In this document: positions 1-9,880 of the stretch, in pieces | Layout: every line of letters starts with the position of its first letter | How positions within the stretch are numbered: position 1 is the stretch's first letter | Assembly: GCA_003024785.1 (NCBI GenBank) | Contig: PUQB01000123.1 | Location: 51,220-115,219 of the forward strand | Length of the DNA: 64,000 bases | Source of the DNA: Selaginella tamariscina | Lineage: Eukaryota > Streptophyta > Lycopodiopsida > Selaginellales > Selaginellaceae | Reading direction: 5' to 3' | Program-made: the position numbers and the translations under genes | The notes under the pieces: generated by a model | What the model saw: the letters and a program-made list of their open reading frames with translations, nothing else | Told to the model about the DNA's origin: nothing | Database searches by the model: none

Positions 1-480
1 TTCACAATGACAATCTCTATTAGAGAACTGGAGATAACTACATCATTTGAGAAGCCACTTTGTGAATATTGATATATGATAAAGCATCTTTGGGTTTGTG
101 AATATTGATATATGATAAAGCATCTTTGGGTTTGTGTGGGAAACCTTGGATGTCAGACCATCTTATATGTTCTTGTTCTTTTACTTTATATGTTATCATG
201 GGTTATTTTCTACCTTTCCACAATGACATCTCTATTAGAGAACTAGAGATAACTACATCATCTTTAGAAGCCACTTTGTGAATATTGATATATGAATAAG
301 CATCTTTGGGTTTGTGAATATTGATATATGATAAAGCATCTTTGGGTTTGTGTTATTTTTTGCCTTTCACAATGACATCTCTATTAGAGAACTAGAGATA
401 ACTACATCATCTTGAGAAGCCACTTTGTGAATATTGATATATGATAAAGCATCTTTGGGTTTTGTGAATATTGATATATG
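1..480. repeat. Tandem repeat, about 150-215 bp period, three partial units
   Basis: Units start near 1, 216 and 366, each opening with a ttcacaatgacatctctatt-like stretch. Each continues through a conserved 'agataactacatcat...gccactttgtgaatattgatatatga' region to 'aaagcatctttgggtttgtg'. The last part is repeated on its own near 60-130, 280-350 and 425-495, so there is a shorter nested period. No coding potential is seen. Confidence 0.8.
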
Positions 481-1160
481 ATAAAGCATCTTTGGGGAAA
501 CCTTGGATGTTATATGTTTGGGTTTGTGTGGGAAACTTGGATGTCAGACCATTCATCCTTTAATTTTATCATGGGTTATTTTTTACCTTTCACAGGACTT
601 AAACCCCGAGACTTTTCCGAAACTTTGGATGTTAGACCACCGGAACCTTTTACAGGACTTTTCCAAAACTTTGGATGTCAGAACCACCGAAACTTGGATG
701 TCAGACCATCCATGCTTTATATGTTAGATGTTAGACCATCTGACATCCATCCTTTATGTGTTTATCATGGGTGGATGTCAGACCATCCATCCTTTATATG
801 TTTATCATGGGGAAACCTTGGATGTCAGACCATCCATGCTTTATATGTTTAGATGTCAGACCATCTGACATCCATCCTTTATATGTTTATCAGGGTGGAT
901 GTCAGACCATCCATCCTTATATGTTTATCATGGGTGGAAACCTTGGATGTCAGACCATCCATGCTTTATATGTTTTAGATGTCAAACCATCTGACATCCA
1001 TCCTTTATATGTTTATCATGGGTAAATGTTAGACCATCTGACATCCATCCTTTATATGTTTATCATGGGTATATTCAGACCATTCATCCTTTATATGTTT
1101 AGATGTCAGATAAACATGGGTGGATGTCAGACCATCCATCCTTTATATGTTAGATATCTC
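481..1160. repeat. Short-period satellite built on gatgtcagaccatcc
   Basis: The motif gatgtcagaccatcc, followed by 'tttatatgttta' and 'tcatggg', recurs every 45-65 bases with small indels. Some units carry the motif in both orientations (gatgtcagaccatctgacatcc), giving a short palindrome. Open frames here exist only because the repeat lacks stops in some frames, and their peptides simply repeat. I do not call genes here. Confidence 0.85.
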
Positions 1161-1179
1161 CGATGGTATTTGCCACACA

Positions 1180-1468
1180 TGTAAGGCGAACACTATTGTG
1201 ACCTTACAAAAGGGACGCAATGATAAGTTGTCTCCCAGGTACTCAGGTCCTTATGAGATTCTGGAGCGTATCAGTAAGGTGGCATATTGACTTACAACTA
1301 CCAAAGGAGTGAGGGTGCACCTAGTATTTCATATTAGCCAGTTAAAGAAAGTACTCACAAGGAACAAGTTCCGAATAAATTCTTTATGGATGTACGAGGC
1401 TAACGATACAAGACTAGTTGAGTAAGTTATACTGCCCTTGAGGACAAGACTTGCTAATGGGGGAGGAT
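1180..1468 (+). pseudogene. Ty3/gypsy integrase C-terminal remnant with polypurine tract
   Basis: One plus-strand frame reads KLSPRYSGPYEILERI, followed after an in-frame stop by VFHISQLKKVL. This is the GPY/F module and end of a chromovirus-type integrase. An aatgggggagga purine run at about 1456-1468 sits directly before a TG, as a polypurine tract before a 3' LTR should. The rest of this element is absent upstream, where the satellite lies. It is a different and older element than the one starting at 1770, because its sequence does not match that element's integrase end. Confidence 0.7.
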
Positions 1469-1769
1469 TGTATAACCATATAAACAAATCAAAGAATATT
1501 TCCCAAAAAGGTATAAGCTAGAATATCTAGAAAAGGATAAATCTAGAATTAAGAAAGGTACTTTAATATTGGAAGCCTTTTGGTAGAGCAGCATATGAAG
1601 ACTAGAGACAACTTGGGGAGGTCGGGTGGTTTTGTGAGAGTCCTTAGTTTGTATGTAGTGGTGCATAACAACGAATCTTTACAATCAGTTGATTAATGTT
1701 AGATACCTTTAGATATATGCCAGGTCTTTAATGGTGCTGATTACAACATGTGGACAATATGCTTACACA
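1469..1769 (+). repeat. Probable 3' LTR fragment of the older gypsy element
   Basis: The stretch starts with TGTATAACC immediately after a polypurine tract and is cut by the retrotransposon beginning at 1770. The matching 5' LTR is not in the window, so the assignment rests on position only. A 70-residue minus-strand open frame here has no recognisable feature. Confidence 0.4.
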
Positions 1770-2720
1770 TGTCATAGTTTTACTATGACTTGACCCTTTA
1801 CTTTGAGGTTTGACTATTGTTACTTACCGAGTTGTGTGACGAACCCTAGATGTAGTAGGAAATAGGCCCGTCTAGTGCACTTGGATATCTAGTGATGGTC
1901 CGTCCGGGTGTCATTAGGTATTTGCAGAAAACTCTAGGCGAAGCTAAACTTACCTTTTAAAAAACTCTTCCCGGTTTGACATTAGGTTTTTTTAGTATAG
2001 CTTGAAAGAGGGTTAGTGACACCCCTAGGGTGAAATAACCCTAGGGTTCCCTAACCCCATGCCCTAATACCCTCCCTATGGGTTAGGGTTAGGTTAGGGT
2101 TAGGCATCTCATTTCATTAAGGCTGGCATTTCCGTGCTAGCCCACTTACTCACTTTGGAAACAGTTGGGGGGGGGGCATCACATAAATAAGGTAGAGTAT
2201 ATGTAGTGAGGCTTCCTGGGTTCAAAAGAGAGCTCGTTAACCTCCTACCGGTGCAAGCTAAGCTTGTGTCGTCAAGGTGCAACCCTCTGTTGTGCCGCCC
2301 AAACTTCCACACGACAGGGGTACAACCCACCCTAGGGTTAGACTATCCTTATCGTTGGCAGGATCTTGCCTTTGAGACAAGGACGTCACTTCCAAGGAGT
2401 TAGCAAATTCCTTGGTCCGAAAACCTGCTCGCAAGCTCAAAGGTATTGCCCAGTTCACGTTCCGCAGAACTAGTGGTTGAGGCCTTGCTCCGGCCGCCTC
2501 AACCACGCCAAGCTAGGAATGACACCTATAAAGCTCGGCTAGTCCGTATCCTGATTCACAAGGTGAGTCTCGTTCGTGGACTTGGTCAGTAGGGTTTAAG
2601 TTCCTAAGGGTTGGGTTCCTAATACGGGTTACTTTACCAGATTCCGTGGGGTTTCCAAGAGGGGATTCCAGGTTGGCACCTGGCAAGCCGCCTTTGTGGC
2701 ACCAGGTAAAAACTCTGACA
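1770..2720 (+). repeat. 5' LTR of the chromovirus
   Basis: It begins TGTCATAG and ends CTGACA. The first bases form a hairpin, TCATAG-loop-CTATGA. About 2035-2105 it carries ccctaa / ttaggg telomere-like stretches. A G-run lies at about 2168-2176. A matching copy lies at 8059-8986. Confidence 0.9.
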
Positions 2721-2722
2721 AT

Positions 2723-2734
2723 TGGTATCGGAGC
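2723..2734 (+). promoter_or_regulatory. Primer-binding site, initiator-Met tRNA type
   Basis: TGGTATCGGAGC lies two bases after the 5' LTR. It differs at one base from the usual plant TGGTATCAGAGC site complementary to the 3' end of initiator methionine tRNA. Confidence 0.85.
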
Positions 2735-3042
2735 AAGTTCTCTGCGGTCAGTAGGACTGCCTTAAGTCATAGGGTGTTTCAATGTTTAGATAACTCTAAA
2801 TTCTTGATACTTATCGCTTTGGTTGACATGTCTGTATTCTGCGCAGAGAGTTTGATCCTGTGAGTTGTCAAACTTCGGAGAACACTTGCTCAGTGAGTCG
2901 GCGTGAGATTCTAGGTATGTCCGAAAGTCTTATGCTAGTTCAAGCTGATGTGTGTGGGTGTACAACCTGTGCAGGGTGTTTCCAACTTCACATTGGGAAT
3001 ATTCCAAGCATATTCTCTGAGTGTTGAAACTAGGGTTCAATA

Positions 3043-3944
3043 CGATGAGCAAAAGAAAGCAACCAGAGCCTGAGGCAGAGAGGGCTGTCGCAGAGGCTCA
3101 AAATGAGGAGATGGATGAGGCTGATCCAGGTCGACCCCCTAGGTTAGACAACGACCTGGTTGGCGAGAAATAATGATGGATGCCCTAAATGAACTTCGAG
3201 GGGATGTTTGGGGTTGAACGACCGAAATCGATAATGTTGCCGTTCGGATTCCAACGAATACGCAGTGCCGATGTTCCGCAACCAGACACACGGAAAAAGA
3301 AGAAGAAGCATGACTCAGAGTCAGGTTCCTCTGAATCAGATTCTTCGACGGAAGTAGTTGGTGGAGGTCCCAGTAAATTCAAACCGGTAAAGCCTTCGAA
3401 TTTCATGGGTTCAAAGGATTACAAGGTTTTGGATGACTGGTTGTATGATATGGAAAGCTATTTCGAGGCTGCTTCCGTGAGAAAGACAGAAAAGGTTGCA
3501 TGTGCCAAGCAGTTTCTTAAAGAAGAAGCTAAGACTTGGTGGCGAATTGTTGAAGGTGAACGTGGATACCGAAACAGCTGGAAGCACATGAAAAAGGAGA
3601 TCAAAAAGCAGTATATGCCGGATGATCTCGGTTTGCGATTGCGTGCTGACCTGGCACTTTGTCAACAGGGAGTTCGGGGAAGTCCAATGGACCACGTTTA
3701 TCGATTCGAAAGTGTACGGCGATTGGTGCCAAATATGAGCGATGATGAAGCTCGAAGTTGCTTCATGGCTAGCTTGAATGAGAAAACGCGAAGAGATCTT
3801 AAGGTACAAGCCACAAGCTATCGGGAATGTCAAGAGGCAGCTCAAAAGGTTGCTTATGGCATGTCGTTAGAAGACTTGTACAAAGGGGAGGAAGCAAAAC
3901 CTAAATCCAGGAGGTTTCCTCCAAAGTCTGGGTTTAAGGTTTGA
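3043..3944 (+). pseudogene. gag (capsid) of the chromovirus, frame-broken
   Basis: An ATG at 3043 opens a short hydrophilic N-terminal frame that stops at about 3171. The capsid part continues in another frame from about 3189. Near residues 75-215 of that frame is a classic retrotransposon Gag domain, with a WWRIVEGE motif and a YRFESVRRLVPNMSDDEARS-type stretch. It ends in a basic linker before the zinc knuckle, which lies in the next frame from 4042. The capsid packages the element RNA. At least two frame changes separate start, capsid and nucleocapsid. Confidence 0.85.
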
Positions 3945-4041
3945 TAGGCGACCAGATCAATCGCCATCAATTCGAAGTGCAAGTCCCTTTGTCGGCAGTT
4001 CCAAGTTTTCGGACACATCAAGACCCACCGGATTTCGGAAA

Positions 4042-4803
4042 TTGGCGTTACCACCTCCTCAGCAGACCAAAGGATCGGCTCCAAAGTCTGCTCCCCTTCC
4101 GCAGGCGGGGTTGAAATGTTATAATTGTAACAAGCCTGGTCATTTTGCTAAAGAGTGTCCGGCACCCTCACAACAATCAGGACATTTCAAGGCGATGGTA
4201 GAAGAGGAAGTTGCTGAACCAGAAACGCTTGAAGATCCGGAAGATGAGTCAGAAGAGGTAATGTTGTGCCAGACACAACCTGCCTTATTCGCTATTCAAG
4301 ACAAAACTGACCCTTTGCTATATTTGACAGGAAGGATACGAGGGGACCGAGTCCGAATGATGATCGATACTGGAGCAACATACAACTTCATATCGACTAG
4401 TCTAGCTCGTCGATTGAATTTGGATGTAATAAAGATGTGTGAAATAAAGATCAATTTTGGCAAAGGTTCTCAAAATACTAATAATATAGCAAGGGCAGTT
4501 CCTGTCCAAATCAAAGATTGGAAGGCTAAGCTAGACTTAGTTGTCTTGAATATGACGGGGTTTGACTTTGTTTTGGGTATGGAATGGTTCCATAAACATG
4601 TAATCGAAATGAGGGGTTCCGGAGATAATCGAATCACGCTTGCAGCAGATAAAGAAGATTTAGAAAAACACGCTCAAATGGAAACGCTAACTGATAAGGA
4701 TTGGAATCCTATGTTCCTTACCTTAACTCAGTTGCGTAAGCAGTTAGACATCGGGAACGTGTGTTTCTTGCAATGGTTTTGGATACTGGTGAAGTCAAAA
4801 TAG
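4042..4803 (+). pseudogene. Nucleocapsid zinc knuckle and aspartic protease of the chromovirus
   Basis: A single open frame of 253 residues. Residues 26-39 form a C-X2-C-X4-H-X4-C zinc knuckle (CYNCNKPGHFAKEC), which binds RNA. After an acidic linker, the retroviral-type protease carries its active-site Asp-Thr-Gly at residues 109-111 (codons from 4366), and a LGMEWF motif appears towards its end. The frame stops at 4801-4803, before the reverse transcriptase, so Gag-Pol continuity is lost. The protease would cleave the polyprotein. Confidence 0.85.
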
Positions 4804-4832
4804 GAGATGGTCAAGAATGTTCCTAACCTATT

Positions 4833-5480
4833 TTGGAAGTCTTGAACATGTTTAAGGATGTGTTGCCGAAGACTTGCCGCCTGAGTTACCTCCACGTCGA
4901 GCTGTGGACCACAGATAGAGATTTTGCCAGGTTCGTCTCCACCGGCAAGAGCCCCATATCGGTTGAATCCTCAAGAGTTAGTAGAATTGAAGAGACAGCT
5001 GACAGAATTGATTGGTCGAGGACACATTCGACCTAGTCGATCGCCATATGGTGCACCTATCTTGTTTGTAATGAAAAAGGATGGTACGATGCGAATGTGT
5101 GTGGACTATCGAGCGCTGAACGCGATAACTATCAAAAATAAGTATCCTCTTCCACGAGTGGACGACTTATTTGATAGGCTATCAAAGCAAAGTATTTTTC
5201 AAGAATAGACTTGAGATCGGGTACCATCAGATTCGGGTAGCAGAGAATGACATTGAGAAGACCGCTTTTCGAACGCGTTATGGATCATTTGAGTTTCTAG
5301 TCTTGCCATTCGGGTTGTGCAATGCTCCAGCAACTTTTTGCACAATGATGGATGATGTGTTTAGAGACTATCTAGACGAGTTCGTGGTGGTATATTGATG
5401 ACATTCTGGTTTTCAGTTCGACAATTGAGAACATGTGGAACACTTAGAAAAAGTGTTTCAGAGGTTGAGAGAGAACCAGT
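4833..5480 (+). pseudogene. Reverse transcriptase of the chromovirus, several frameshifts
   Basis: Motifs lie in successive frames: [16 protein letters not shown] with [13 protein letters not shown] (about 5070-5180), GYHQIRVAE...[17 protein letters not shown] (about 5225-5340) and the catalytic Y-I-D-D, encoded at 5391-5402. Around the last motif the preceding frame runs into a stop, so a base is missing just upstream. [10 protein letters not shown] is typical of plant chromoviruses. The enzyme would copy element RNA into DNA. Confidence 0.88.
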
Positions 5481-5499
5481 TGTATGCTAAAGAAAGCAA

Positions 5500-6180
5500 G
5501 TGCGCATTTGGTCAAACCAAGATAGATTTCTTGGGACACTTGATCTCAGGTGGGAGGTTGCCATGGACCCAAAGAAAATTCAAGCTATTACTGAGTGGAT
5601 GACTTTAAAAGACGTGCATGAAGTTAGATCATTTCTTGGTCTGACAGGGTATTACCGAAGATTCATAAAGGGTTACTCGGAGAATAGCGGCCCCATTGAC
5701 AGATCTTACGAAAAACATTCCATGGCATTGGACTCCAGAGTGCCAACGTGCATTCGTCAAACTCAAAGAGGCTATCTCTTCTGAGCCAGTTTTGCAGTTG
5801 CCCATCTTTGAAGATCCCTTTGAAGTAGAATGTGACGCTTCCGACTTTGCAATTGGTGGTGTATTGCAACAAAAGGACATCCAGTGTCCTTTTTCTCGAA
5901 GAAGTTAGATGCCGCGCAAACTCGATGGCCTACTCACGAAAAGGAGATGTATGCTATTGTTGCTTCCTTGGAGTATTGGCGTCATTATCTTCCAAGTCAT
6001 GGCACTGTGGTTTGGACAGATAGTGTAACTCTAAGGTATTTTGAAACGCAGCCGAAGCTATCACCAAAGTATGCTAGATGGCAGCAGAAGTTGGCACGAT
6101 TTCAGCCTGAAATCAACATAAGCGGGAAAGGACAATGTGGTAGCTGATGCACTCAGTAGAAAGGGTCATCTTCGTATTAT
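5500..6180 (+). pseudogene. RT connection and RNase H domain of the chromovirus
   Basis: The [17 protein letters not shown] motif (about 5625-5680) marks the RT-RNase H connection. RNase H follows with ECDASDFAIGGVLQQK (about 5829-5875), TRWPTHEKEMYAIVASLEYW (about 5915-5980) and TDSVTLRYF. It ends near the ALSRK motif at about 6150-6165. At least three frame switches split the domain. RNase H removes the RNA strand during reverse transcription. Confidence 0.85.
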
Positions 6181-6229
6181 GTCAGCACCCGTGTCAACTT
6201 TGGTGGATGAATTTGTGACGGCGTATCCT

Positions 6230-7480
6230 CAGGACAAGTTTGCTAAGGAGCTTTGAGCCTGGTGGCAAAGAGGAAACAAGTTCATCAATTACGAAGAGAT
6301 GGTAATATTCCAGCAGGAATAGAAAGTCGAATGGATGCACTCAAACAGGCCCATTTTGCAGTACGAGATGGAGTTCTTTATTATAAAGAAAAGAGACTCT
6401 ATGTTCCAGAAGGGACATGGAGGGAGAGGCTGTTAAGAGAGCATCACGACGTTCCTTTGGCAGGATGGTGGAAGGCATAAGACGTTGGCTTTGTTGAAAC
6501 AGGGATTCTATTGGCCGGGTATGATAGATGATGTTGCCAAGTATGTCAAGACATGCCCCACATGTCAACAAGTGAAAGTCGTTCGCAAAAACGAGCTGGG
6601 AAGTTAGTGTATACCGATTCCAGAGCGGCCATTTCAAAGTGTTACTTTGGACTTTATCATGGGATTGCCAAAATCTTGTGGTTTCAATGCTCTCATGGTG
6701 GTAGTCGATCGATTTTCAAAGGTTGCTCATTTCATTCCAACTGTAGAGACAGTGAATGCAAAACAAAGCAAAGTTGTTCTTCCACGAAGTCATAAGAGTG
6801 CGCGGACCGGAAACGATGATCTCAGATCGGGATCCTCGATTTACTGGCAAGTTTTGGGGAACGTTGTTTAAGCAGTTTGGTACGATGCTGAAGTTGTACA
6901 GCTTACATCCGCAAACTGATGGTCAAACGGAGAGGGTGAACCGACAAGTCGAGGACTATCTCAGATGCTATGTTCAAGGTGATCAACTTGATTGGGCTGA
7001 ACACTTGGATATGGCTGAGATATGTTACAATAACTCGACACACTGCAATCGGGTAGCCCGATGGAAGTGTTAACTGGGAATAAGGGTGGTATTCCTCAGA
7101 GTATGGTGTTACCGAAAGACGATAGCAATCGAGTTCCATCTGTAGCAGAGTTCACGGACAATTGTATCGAACATGGGAAGCTGCTCGTCAAGCGATGGCT
7201 GCAGCACAGGAAAGGTATCGTCAGCAGTACGATAAACATCGGCGGGATGTAGAGTATCAGGTTGGGGATATGGTATTGTTGAGTACCAAAACCTGAAGGT
7301 TCCAAGACTCTTTCGAGAAGTTTCTATCGCACTACATAGGTCCATACAAGGTGGTGAAGCAAGTAGGGAAAGTGGCTTATGGGTTAGATCTTCCTCCAGA
7401 GTTGGGAACAATACACAATGTGTTTCATGTCAATTGCTCGAGCCATTCCACAAGGATGAGAAACATCCAAAGATATCATA
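6230..7480 (+). pseudogene. Integrase of the chromovirus, frame-broken
   Basis: The N-terminal zinc-binding part shows REHHDVPLAG (about 6430-6465) and a C-X2-C remnant near 6550. The catalytic core has DFIMGLPKSCGFNALMVVVD (first Asp, about 6648), MISDRDPRF (second Asp, about 6818) and HPQTDGQTERVNR (Glu, about 6905-6945). The C-terminal module includes GKVAYGLDLP and FHVNC near 7370-7435. The frame shifts between most blocks. The integrase would insert the cDNA. Confidence 0.87.
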
Positions 7481-7499
7481 GTTTACGTCCGCCTCCAGA

Positions 7500-7704
7500 G
7501 TTAGTTGGTGAGGAGAAAAAATTTGAAGTTGAGGCGATATTAAAGGGGCGAAACATTCATGGACGAAAACGTAAACGTGAATATCTTGTTAAGTGGAAAG
7601 GGTACCCGGCATGCGAGTCGACATGGGAACCATTGGAGAATCTGCAGAACGCGATGGAGTTGGTGAATGAGTTTGAGCAAGGTCTCAAACTGATTAAGAA
7701 ATAA
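7500..7704 (+). pseudogene. Integrase chromodomain and end of pol
   Basis: The last part of an open frame ending at 7704 contains a chromodomain: FEVEAILKGR, then REYLVKWKGY, then ESTWEPLENL. These are the usual aromatic and acidic positions of the fold. Chromodomains on chromovirus integrases are known to steer integration towards histone-marked chromatin. The domain itself is intact in one frame, although upstream integrase is broken. Confidence 0.9.
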
Positions 7705-8058
7705 AGTTATTTCTTCTTAACCTAGGGGCCGACAGACAACTTAACTAGAGGCCTCCAATATAAATTCTAGTTAACTAAAGAAATTTAACTGTCTGTGTCG
7801 GGTGACAGACTTTGCAGACGTGCAAAAGGTCTCCAAATGACTTCTTGTCGCAGGTGGTGCCTCCGGCAGTTCTCCTCAGTGAACGACGGTTCTGAAGTAT
7901 TGGCTTCGCGTAATGCAAGGGGGGTAATAAAACTTGTGAACTTTTTCTGACTCCGCATAGAGTGATTAGTGTTAGTTTTCAGTTAATTTTTCCTAACCTA
8001 GTCTAGTCTTGGAGTTAGACGTCAACGAGGACGTTGACATTTTCAAAGGCGGGGAGTG
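7705..8058 (+). other. Untranslated interior and polypurine tract of the chromovirus
   Basis: About 350 bases without coding signal follow the pol stop. The purine-rich aaaggcgggga at about 8045-8055 sits directly upstream of the 3' LTR start and is the likely plus-strand primer (polypurine tract). Confidence 0.75.
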
Positions 8059-8986
8059 TGTCATAGTTTTTACTATGACTCGACCCTTTACTTTGGGGTT
8101 TGACTGTTGTTACTTACCGAGTTGTGTGACGAACCCTAGATGTAGTAGGAAACAGGCCCGTTTAGTGCACTTGGGTATCTAGTGATGGTCCGGCCGGGTG
8201 TCATTAGGTATTTGTAGGAAACTCTAGGCGAAGCTAGAACTTACCTTTAGAAAAACTCTCCCCGGTTTGACGTTAGGTTTTTTCCAGTATAGCTTGTCAA
8301 AAAGGGTTAGGGACACCCCAGGGTTGACCTAACCCCACACCCTAATACCCCCCTAGGGGTTAGTTTAGGGTTAGGTTAGGCAACCATTTTCTTAAGGGCT
8401 AGCATTTCCGTGCCAGCCCACTTACTCACTTAGGAAAACAGGATCCGTCAAGTAGAGTATATGTAGTGAGGCTTCCTAGGGTTCAAAAGAGAGCTCGTTA
8501 ACCTCCTACCGGTGCAAGCTAAGCTTGTGTCGTCAAGGTGCAACCCTCTATTGTGCCGCCTAAACTTCCACATGATAGGGGTACGTCCCACCTTTGGGTT
8601 AGACTATCCTTATCGTTGGCAGGATTTCGCTTTTGTGACAGGGGTACGTTACTTCCAAGGAGTTAGTCAAATCCTTGGGCCGAAACCTGCTCGCAAACTC
8701 AAAGGCATTGCCTGAGTCCACGTTCCATAGAACTACTAATTGAGGTCTTGCTCTGGCCGCCTCAACCATGCCATGCTAGGAACGACACTTATATCTCGGC
8801 TCGTCCGCATATCCTGATTCATAAGGTGAGCCTTGTTCGTGGACTTGGTCAGCTAGGGGTTTAAGTTCCTAAGGGTTGGGTTCCTAATACGAGTTACTTT
8901 ACCAGATTTGTGGGGTTTCCAAATAGGGGATTCTAGGGTTGGCACCTGGCAAGCCACCTTTGTGGCACCAGGTAAAAACACTGACA
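8059..8986 (+). repeat. 3' LTR of the chromovirus
   Basis: It matches the 5' LTR along its length with substitutions and small indels. Starts TGTCATAG, ends CTGACA. The terminal hairpin TCATAG...CTATGA is intact and ttaggg-like stretches persist near 8360-8380. Confidence 0.9.
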
Positions 8987-9880
8987 ACACTGAAGATGGC
9001 AGTCTGATAAGCAACTATGAGTAAGGTGCGACAATGACCAGTGAAACCTAGAACACTAAGTTCGGTGGTGGAGGCAAAGCCTACACCAATACAGGAGCCC
9101 ATCACAGTGCTATAGAGGCTTCCATGAGTTTGAGAGGATAACCAATGAGGAGTTATAGTCCTTACGGGTGTGGTAGATGAGTTCCAATGACTACATAAAG
9201 AGAATGCATGCTAAGAACAAAGATGCAAGCACTACAACTTTAGGTGGTGATCCTGTAGTAGGAACTAAAGTAGAAAGAGCAAAATTCCAAAAGTATAAAG
9301 AGCTAGATGAGGTAGAGTACTAGGACAAGCATTAGGATGTGTTACACCGAGGACATAACAACGAATAAAGTTGGGAATAGTGTTGAAGGTAGATTAGATG
9401 CATTCTTAAGACATCCTATTGTGGAGGAATAAGCTAAGAAGTTCATGAGTAAGTCCTACTATCATAGATGAAGTAAATCATTTCCAAGACGAAGGATATC
9501 CTCTTTGAGAGGAACAACAGTTGTGACAATTGGAGTTGATGTGGCAAGGACAGTAAGCATATATAGAAGAAGGGAGTCTCCACACTTGTTATCTTTAGTA
9601 TTCATCTTTAGTAATGCGAGTGTATCTTATGGGAAACCATGTATGTTATATGTGTGTAAGATTCTCTATTCATGTGAATGTTTAACACGAATGTGGCCAA
9701 AGTAAGTTCTTGCCCGACAATGAGAAAATAATAGAATATTTATAAAAGAAGATGAATCGTTATTTAACAACTTCTTGTCTATGAATAGTACTTATTAAGG
9801 AGACTAGTAGAGTTCCCTTTAACAACTCTTATGTTACAATTTTATTTGCTTTAGTTTTTCACCGTCTCTTTAACATGGTT
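8987..9880. other. Unclassified single-copy-looking sequence
   Basis: Moderate base composition, no convincing gene. A minus-strand frame (about 8990-9105) contains TTELSVLGFTGHCRTLL, which weakly resembles the [11 protein letters not shown] connection motif of gypsy polymerases. This could be a relict of the element into which the chromovirus inserted. Nothing else was recognised. Confidence 0.4.

Larger units (their letters stand above)
1770..8986 (+). mobile_element. Ty3/gypsy chromovirus retrotransposon, full-length but decayed
   Basis: Two LTRs (951 and 928 bases), both starting TGTCATAG and ending CTGACA, bracket a 5.3-kb interior. It holds in order a primer-binding site, gag with zinc knuckle, protease, reverse transcriptase, RNase H, integrase and a C-terminal chromodomain, then a polypurine tract. 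This order and the chromodomain place it among the chromoviruses. The flanks acaca and acact match at 4 of 5 bases, consistent with a mutated target-site duplication. The interior changes frame many times and the LTRs differ by indels and substitutions (for example a G-run near 2168 missing from the 3' LTR), so it is not recent and not autonomous as sequenced. Confidence 0.93.

Noticed and set aside
478..1025. Overlapping plus-strand open frames of up to 124 codons
   Set aside because: They lie entirely in the gatgtcagaccatcc satellite and their peptides are the repeat translated in different frames.
8899..9105. Minus-strand frame resembling a gypsy RT-RNase H connection motif
   Set aside because: Only one short weak motif is visible and it partly overlaps the 3' LTR. 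It is mentioned as a possibility, not called as a gene.
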